Under the pieces are notes generated by a model, which saw only the letters and a program-made list of their open reading frames with translations, was not told the DNA's origin and ran no database searches. Below, piece by piece: positions 6,746 through 10,452 of a stretch of 10,452 nucleotides of DNA; positions within the stretch are counted from its first letter, which is position 1, and the number at the start of each line of letters is the position of its first letter. The DNA comes from UBA7656 sp040755335 (GTDB lineage Bacteria > Acidobacteriota > Blastocatellia > UBA7656). The stretch lies in the NCBI GenBank assembly GCA_040755335.1, contig JBFMAU010000274.1:1-10452 (forward strand), in the 5' to 3' direction. A program made the translations under genes and the position numbers.

Positions 6746-6921
6746 CGATAATCCTCTGTTTCGATTTTTTGAAAGAGTAATGATGAAGTTATTTGAATCA
6801 TCTCAAGCTCATCTTCTTTCTTTCGTCAGCAGGATAGTACGGTCGCAGGCATTTCATCGCGAACGACAAAGCGCGACATCCCCGGAATGTCTGATTTTTA
6901 CGTCGGAGTATTGAAGATGCA

Positions 6922-7425
6922 TCAATCGCCGCGCATCCGTCTGACCATAGTCAGCGAATCGCCGTTCTTCGTCACGACTTCGAATCCGAGACGCAGATAC
7001 AACCTCACGGCAGGGTTATCCGACGATACGCTCAGTGAAATGGCGCGGTATCGATTCTCTGTTTGCTCGAAAAGACGGACGAGCAGTTTCGTTCCCACTC
7101 CTCGCCCGCGATACCGGGGCGCTACGGCTATCGATAGCTCAGGCGTTGTGTCATCGACATACCCGTAGCCCCGGTTTCCGCTCGTCATCAATCGAATCCA
7201 CGCGGCTCCTATCGGCTGATCGTTTTCATCCACAGCGACGAGTCCTGTGTCATCGCTCTTCCCCCAGCCTTCGGCGTATCGACTGATCTCAGGAAGATTC
7301 ACAATGCTGCGTGGAAACGGCTCGCCGCCTTCGGGGACATAAAGCGCCTCGTAGAGCATCTCCCACAGGAATGATTGATCCTCCGGGGTGAGCGGGCGAA
7401 TAGTGATGTTGGATGGATCAGCCAT
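6922..7425 (-). CDS. GNAT-family N-acetyltransferase
   Basis: A 167-aa acetyl-CoA-dependent acyltransferase. The fold is recognisable: beta1 with ITIRPLTPEDQSFL (7-20), a substrate-side insertion (about 26-58), beta-strands GLVAVDENDQPIGAAWIRL (61-79), then PELSIAVAPRYRGRGVGTKL (95-114). The last contains the acetyl-CoA pyrophosphate loop R-G-R-G-V-G (106-111). C-terminal motif B is NPAVRLYLRLGFEVV (137-151). The acceptor cannot be deduced. The start is ATG 7423-7425: it has CCGGAG about 8 nt upstream and the domain begins directly after it. A longer frame from a TTG at 7485 adds 20 residues without domain character. Promoter elements were not convincing, and the octamer repeat at 7502-7537 is 77 nt upstream. 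Confidence 0.9.
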   Translation of the reverse strand: MADPSNITIRPLTPEDQSFLWEMLYEALYVPEGGEPFPRSIVNLPEISRYAEGWGKSDDTGLVAVDENDQPIGAAWIRLMTSGNRGYGYVDDTTPELSIAVAPRYRGRGVGTKLLVRLFEQTENRYRAISLSVSSDNPAVRLYLRLGFEVVTKNGDSLTMVRRMRGD

Positions 7426-7501
7426 AGTTTTTTCTCCGGTTTCACGCACGACGGATCGCTCGATGAGTTTTAGAGCGACTTGCAAATTCTGAGGGGTTCC
7501 C

Positions 7502-7537
7502 GACGCAGAGACGCAAAGACGCAGAGTTTACGCAGAG
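7502..7537. repeat. Tandem GACGCARA octamer micro-repeat
   Basis: Three consecutive octamers GACGCAGA, GACGCAAA, GACGCAGA (7502-7525) are followed by a degenerate fourth copy ending in ACGCAGAG (about 7530-7537). It lies in the gap between the GNAT and CYTH genes. The family of 'ACGCAAAGACGCAGAG' repeats is dispersed in many bacterial genomes; function is unknown. Confidence 0.7.
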
Positions 7538-7593
7538 AAGATTTCTATCAAACATCCTGTTCATTCATCCGAATGCCTTGATAACAACGTGGC

Positions 7594-8127
7594 TCACTCG
7601 AAGGCGGAGAGTTTGTCGATCAGTTCTGCGCGCGTCGTGTGGCAGAGGTTGCCGCCTGTGAAGAAAGGGTCAAGAGTGACTTCCGGCTTTGCGTAAGCGG
7701 GCGGCTCTATGCCCATCAATTCTTCGAGGCTGTCGGCTTCCATCTCGCAGAGAATGAGTCCGTCAAGCTCGCCTTCGAAAACGTCAACGGAAAACACGCG
7801 GCCAAAATGATTGTGATAGTGGCGAGTCTTTCTCAATCGGTGTCCTTCGAGGCTGTCGAGCAGAGCATACTCGTCGGGTGAGAGGAGAATCCGGCTGACG
7901 GTCTGAAAGTAGGGCGAAGCGGATTCGGATTTTTTATTGAGCTTGATGATTCTGCGCCCTGTGTCTGAATCGGTCAGTATTCTCAATCGAAGCCTCGCGT
8001 CCCGGAGATATTTGTCTTCGAAGGTCTTTGAATACGACTCGACATAGCTCCGCCAGTCCGCGTGGGGTGAAACGAGGAATCTTCTCTCATACTCGACTCG
8101 CGTGTATTTACTCTCTTCCGTATTCAC
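7594..8127 (-). CDS. CYTH-domain protein (triphosphate tunnel / class IV adenylyl cyclase-like)
   Basis: A 177-aa single-domain CYTH protein of the family that hydrolyses inorganic or organic triphosphates, some members making cAMP. The N-terminal hallmark ExExK appears as VEYERRFLV (11-19): E12 and E14 are kept and the Lys is replaced by R16. Other tunnel residues are seen: RLRLR (45-49), K62 in IKLNKK, K100/R102 in RKTRHY, F118-E119-G-E in VDVFEGELDGL (114-124) and E128/E130 in CEMEAD. No CHAD domain is fused. The reading frame opens with GTG at 8127; GGAG lies 11 nt upstream. The isoprenylcysteine-methyltransferase-like gene ends 54 nt before it on the same strand, so the two may be co-transcribed. 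Substrate is not determinable; tripolyphosphatase is at least as likely as cyclase. Confidence 0.85.
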   Translation of the reverse strand: MNTEESKYTRVEYERRFLVSPHADWRSYVESYSKTFEDKYLRDARLRLRILTDSDTGRRIIKLNKKSESASPYFQTVSRILLSPDEYALLDSLEGHRLRKTRHYHNHFGRVFSVDVFEGELDGLILCEMEADSLEELMGIEPPAYAKPEVTLDPFFTGGNLCHTTRAELIDKLSAFE

Positions 8128-8181
8128 TGCGTTATTTACTCCAGCCTCGCCATCGATTTCAGCGAGTTCAATGCCTGCCCG

Positions 8182-8715
8182 TCAATCAGCCTGCCTGCGC
8201 CTCAGCCTCGGCAGCCATCGCCGCACATCTTTACAGTAAGCCAGATAAAACTCTCCGAACTTGCGCTTCAGTATCGGCTCTTCGACCAGCACTACAAACA
8301 AATGAAAGAGCAATCCGACCGCCGCCCCATAGATTAGAATCTGTCGGGATTGAAAAAACACGGCCCAGCCCGCGATCACCAGCAGCACGCCGATATACAT
8401 GGGGTTGCGAACGTACTTGTACAGCCCATGGACTACCAGCCGCTTCGGCGCATCTATGGGGGCAGGCGTTCCGCCTCCTTTCGTTGCGAAGTCCCACAAG
8501 CACCAGAAATAAATCGCTGCGCCGAACAACAGCGGAAGCATAGCTGCCATCTGCCAGACTCGCCAATCGGATAACCTGGTTGCGGCTGGATGCGGGATGA
8601 CTCGAAGCGGGACATACACGGCAACCGTGCCAGGCACGAACACAGTGAACAAAATGTTCTTGAACAGCAGAATCAATTTTGACTCCGAAGCCAGGAGCCG
8701 CACGACGATAATCAT
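8182..8715 (-). CDS. Isoprenylcysteine carboxyl methyltransferase (ICMT/PEMT-like) membrane protein
   Basis: A 177-aa integral membrane methyltransferase-like protein. Hydrophobic segments lie at about 16-37, 54-75, 107-122 and 125-144. The conserved SAM-binding signature is HGLYKYVRNPMYIG (96-109), followed by EEPILKRKFGEFYLAYCKDV (145-164), the E-E-P...F...Y..Y motif of the ICMT/phospholipid-methyltransferase superfamily. Bacteria lack prenylated CaaX proteins in general, so the natural acceptor is unknown; lipid, small isoprenoid or amine methylation are options. ATG 8715 is chosen because the frame has no ATG, GTG or TTG further upstream before the next gene's stop region. Its ribosome site is weak (GAGCGAG), and a 13-nt palindrome covers that area. 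CYTH follows 54 nt downstream. Confidence 0.87.
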   Translation of the reverse strand: MIIVVRLLASESKLILLFKNILFTVFVPGTVAVYVPLRVIPHPAATRLSDWRVWQMAAMLPLLFGAAIYFWCLWDFATKGGGTPAPIDAPKRLVVHGLYKYVRNPMYIGVLLVIAGWAVFFQSRQILIYGAAVGLLFHLFVVLVEEPILKRKFGEFYLAYCKDVRRWLPRLRRRQAD

Positions 8716-8719
8716 ACTC

Positions 8720-8732
8720 GCTCGAATCGAGC
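8720..8732. promoter_or_regulatory. Short palindrome over the ICMT-like ribosome-binding region
   Basis: GCTCGA and TCGAGC are perfect 6-nt arms around one base, placed 5-17 nt before the ATG of the ICMT-like gene. It could be an operator or a hairpin affecting initiation; with only 6 bp, chance is also plausible. Confidence 0.2.
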
Positions 8733-8785
8733 ATCGAGGCGAACGCTTTGCGAAATAATCCGGCCTTGCGATCAGCCGATTGCTT

Positions 8786-9004
8786 TCAACGAATCTGAGG
8801 CACTTCGCTCCTGGCGATGTTTATCAATTCGCGCAGCGCCCGGTTCACTGATTCCGAAACTCGAAAGACCTCGGCTACATCCGGGTCCAACAGCACGACA
8901 TTTGTGCCTGCTTTTTATTGCTGGCAGTGCTTGCCCCTCACGCCGCCGCTGAAGTCGTACTCTTCTCGCATATCTTCTTTTTCCTGATCATTGCTCTGGC
9001 TCAT
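8786..9004 (-). pseudogene. Antitoxin-like small protein gene interrupted by one in-frame TAA
   Basis: Reading from ATG 9002-9004 gives a 72-codon frame ending at TGA 8786-8788, broken only by TAA at codon 30 (8915-8917). Before the stop is MREEYDFSGGVRGKH (12-26); after it, in the same frame, comes GTNVVLLDPDVAEVF (33-47) then SESVNRALRELINIAR (50-65). From memory this is the small 'EYDFS.GVRGKYAERYRQGTNVVVLDPDVAEVFPDSESVNEALR' family, found in many copies in soil bacteria and cyanobacteria and usually treated as antitoxin-like. In that alignment the TAA stands where the family has Tyr, so a single TAT/TAC to TAA change explains it without any indel. The ATG is 10 nt beyond the TOPRIM gene stop, with AAAGAAG as a possible ribosome site, so it is the third gene of that operon. 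No toxin-like partner is visible next to it. Confidence 0.75.
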
Positions 9005-9014
9005 ATTGTCTTCT

Positions 9015-9710
9015 TTAAAGTCCATTTGCGATTTCCAGTTTGAGTAGCGAGCAAAAATTCACGAACCCCTGAAACGATGGCAGATGGTCAGGCTCATCCT
9101 TCACCCGCAGCAATAGTTGATCTAAAAACGGCTCATCCAAAACGTGTCCTGGCCGTCTCTTGGAATAGTGGATGTTCCTTTCTCTGAATATTTCCTTCAG
9201 ATATTGATAGTGAAATCGCGCATGGGTGTCGAAGTCGCTGTGTTTCTCCATCAATTCGGGATCATTCTCTTTCACATCATAATGCCGCAGATATTCTAAC
9301 AGCTTTTGACTCTGCGGATTTTTCTTAACGATCCGGCGATTGCCCAAAAACCAGGTTTCGATACATCGGTTCTGCACTATTATTTTCAGTTGAGCGTCAG
9401 TCAAACGCATCCCGCCCGATGAAAGAAAATCGTTTATCTCATCGATGCGCTCCTGCACTGTTCCTTCATCCGCATCCAGACAGACCGCGAGATAGTTATA
9501 GCCTCCGATGCCGTTCACGTCGCTTATCGAGTTGGGGATATGATCCCGGATTATCGACGGGTAGCCTTCTGCGCTGATAAGAAAGTAACTGTTCGGCTGA
9601 AGATTGTCATATCGGCTCACTCGACTTAGCTCAGGAACCAGATAGGTCATCCAGGCCGCGTAGACTTTCGACTCAGTGCGTCTACCCTCGACGAGCAGGT
9701 AGACTCTCAT
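9015..9710 (-). CDS. TOPRIM-like nuclease subunit paired with an AAA ATPase (RloB/AriB-like logic)
   Basis: A 231-aa protein with a TOPRIM-type core. The glutamate motif is RVYLLVEGRRTESKVY (2-17, E8), the acidic pair is AVCLDADEGT (75-84, D79/D81, with E82), and a conserved VQNRCIETWFLGN (112-124, E118) follows. The rest is helical with basic patches (about 178-190). TOPRIM domains coordinate metal in OLD nucleases, and stand-alone ones pair with ATPases in RloA/RloB and PARIS systems, where the ATPase holds or releases the nuclease after phage sensing. I infer the same arrangement; the exact Pfam family is not certain (RloB, DUF4276 or DUF4435 type). The start is ATG 9708-9710, overlapping the ATPase stop by one base (TGATG) with AGGAG 4 nt before it. 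The TTG one codon earlier sits too close to that site. Confidence 0.72.
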   Translation of the reverse strand: MRVYLLVEGRRTESKVYAAWMTYLVPELSRVSRYDNLQPNSYFLISAEGYPSIIRDHIPNSISDVNGIGGYNYLAVCLDADEGTVQERIDEINDFLSSGGMRLTDAQLKIIVQNRCIETWFLGNRRIVKKNPQSQKLLEYLRHYDVKENDPELMEKHSDFDTHARFHYQYLKEIFRERNIHYSKRRPGHVLDEPFLDQLLLRVKDEPDHLPSFQGFVNFCSLLKLEIANGL

Positions 9711-10452
9711 CAAACTCCTATGCCTTCTTTGAATTCTTCCTTGTTAATGAGTTGAATGAATGCCTGATGCTTCGAACTGCTGATTTCCAGTTCGCTGGCA
9801 TCGTGAGTGGTAACGACTCCGCCCGTGCGGGTGACGATTTTCCAGTAGCGCGGATTGATGTTGTTTATGATGTAAGGGTGATGGCTGGTGATTATGAATT
9901 GAAGCCTGTTCTGGATCAGGTCTTCCGTAAGCACATCGATGCAGTTGACGCCGAGGCTGTTCTCGAACTCATCTATGAGGATGACAGTGCCTTCGGGCCA
10001 GAGGAACATCTCGCTGATGTGCATGAAGGTCTTGTACATGCCGGATGAAATTCTTTCCTGCGGAATCCAGCGTTCGACACCCTTCTCTTTGATTCTAAGC
10101 GATGGGTAGTCATAGCTTACTCCTGGAAATAAATCAGGAGCTTTGAGAAGTTCAAAACTCACATCCTCAACTTGAGGAAATATATCAATGAATCGTTCTT
10201 TGATCCGGATAAATACTTCTGGAACGCAATAATAAGCCAAAGCCAGCTTGAATCGAGAACCCACGCTGCTTTCTTGAATCTGTTCAAGCTCAGACTTGGC
10301 TTTTAACATTTTATTGAATTCAAATAATTCTCGAGCCCGCTCAAAACCTGCGGTTTTTGAAAAGTCACTGAAAATAATGCTCCTGAAACTCTGATAAGCT
10401 GGCGCAATATCTTCTTCCTGATTGAGAATACTCAACACACTCTTAAAAGGCG
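9710..10452 (-). CDS. AAA/OLD-like ATPase, C-terminal part (5' end beyond window)
   Basis: The frame stays open to the right edge of the window, so about 247 codons of a larger gene are seen and the P-loop should lie outside. Counting from the GTG at 10436-10438, visible motifs are an ABC-type signature region RISSGMYKT (129-137), Walker B TVILIDEFENSLG (151-163; D156/E157) and the switch histidine in ITSHHPY (183-189). A helical arm (about 30-60) precedes them. This is the AAA_21/OLD-type ATPase class used in anti-phage systems. The TOPRIM gene follows with a one-base overlap, implying translation-coupled 1:1 production. GTG 10438 is not the true start: the upstream codons in the window are sense and no ribosome site is seen. 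The acidic-tailed, HNH-paired ATPase at the left end is a different subfamily. Confidence 0.82.
   Translation of the reverse strand, partial: PFKSVLSILNQEEDIAPAYQSFRSIIFSDFSKTAGFERARELFEFNKMLKAKSELEQIQESSVGSRFKLALAYYCVPEVFIRIKERFIDIFPQVEDVSFELLKAPDLFPGVSYDYPSLRIKEKGVERWIPQERISSGMYKTFMHISEMFLWPEGTVILIDEFENSLGVNCIDVLTEDLIQNRLQFIITSHHPYIINNINPRYWKIVTRTGGVVTTHDASELEISSSKHQAFIQLINKEEFKEGIGV

Noticed and set aside
6875..6891. GACAT/ATGTC hairpin followed by T-rich sequence on the plus strand
   Set aside because: Only a 5-bp stem with a 7-nt loop, and no plus-strand gene ends there; on the minus strand no T-tract follows.
7426..7485. TTG-initiated 20-residue extension of the GNAT protein
   Set aside because: ATG at 7425 has a ribosome site and directly precedes the domain; the extension has no conserved character.
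8231..8734. Minus-strand 167-residue frame overlapping the ICMT-like gene
   Set aside because: Off-frame shadow; the other frame carries the membrane segments and the VRNPMYIG motif.

Overview
This is a bacterial window of moderately high G+C. The gene set, the tandem heptamer and octamer micro-repeats, and a small 'EYDFSGGVRGK'-type antitoxin-like gene recall Acidobacteriota (Blastocatellia-like) or similar soil lineages. That assignment is inferred from style only; no marker gene fixes it.

Left end (about 1-1934), plus strand: a Septu-like (PtuA/PtuB-type) defence pair. An ATPase with ABC signature, Walker B and switch histidine overlaps by 4 nt an HNH endonuclease of the 'CWFSE...DVEHYRP' class. 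The ATPase has no P-loop, and all three forward frames are closed by stop codons in the first 25 bases. What is present is therefore a 5'-truncated ATPase joined to foreign AT-rich sequence, next to an intact nuclease gene.

Centre (about 1935-8715), entirely minus strand: ordinary cellular genes. Read in the direction of transcription (right to left) they are an isoprenylcysteine-methyltransferase-like membrane protein, a CYTH-domain protein, a GNAT acetyltransferase, an exported metallo-beta-lactamase-fold hydrolase, a SAM-dependent methyltransferase, a MerR-like regulator followed 6 nt later by tRNA-Pro(GGG), and a cytoplasmic S9 (prolyl-oligopeptidase family) peptidase. Each is separated by 50-180 nt. 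I could place credible promoters before the methyltransferase, MerR and S9 genes. A long heptamer-built hairpin sits just after the MBL gene, and an octamer tandem repeat lies before the GNAT gene.

Right end (8786-10452), minus strand: a second ATPase-nuclease pair. An AAA/OLD-like ATPase, running off the window, overlaps by 1 nt a stand-alone TOPRIM-like protein, resembling the logic of PARIS, RloA/RloB or a split OLD system. Ten nucleotides downstream is a small antitoxin-like gene that the six-frame listing misses because one in-frame TAA interrupts it.

The window is thus a run of housekeeping and metabolic genes bracketed by two different ATPase+nuclease modules. Both modules show decay or incompleteness: one lacks its P-loop half, and the other carries a nonsense-interrupted third gene. 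The best candidates for something unusual are the right-hand three-gene operon and the truncated left ATPase.
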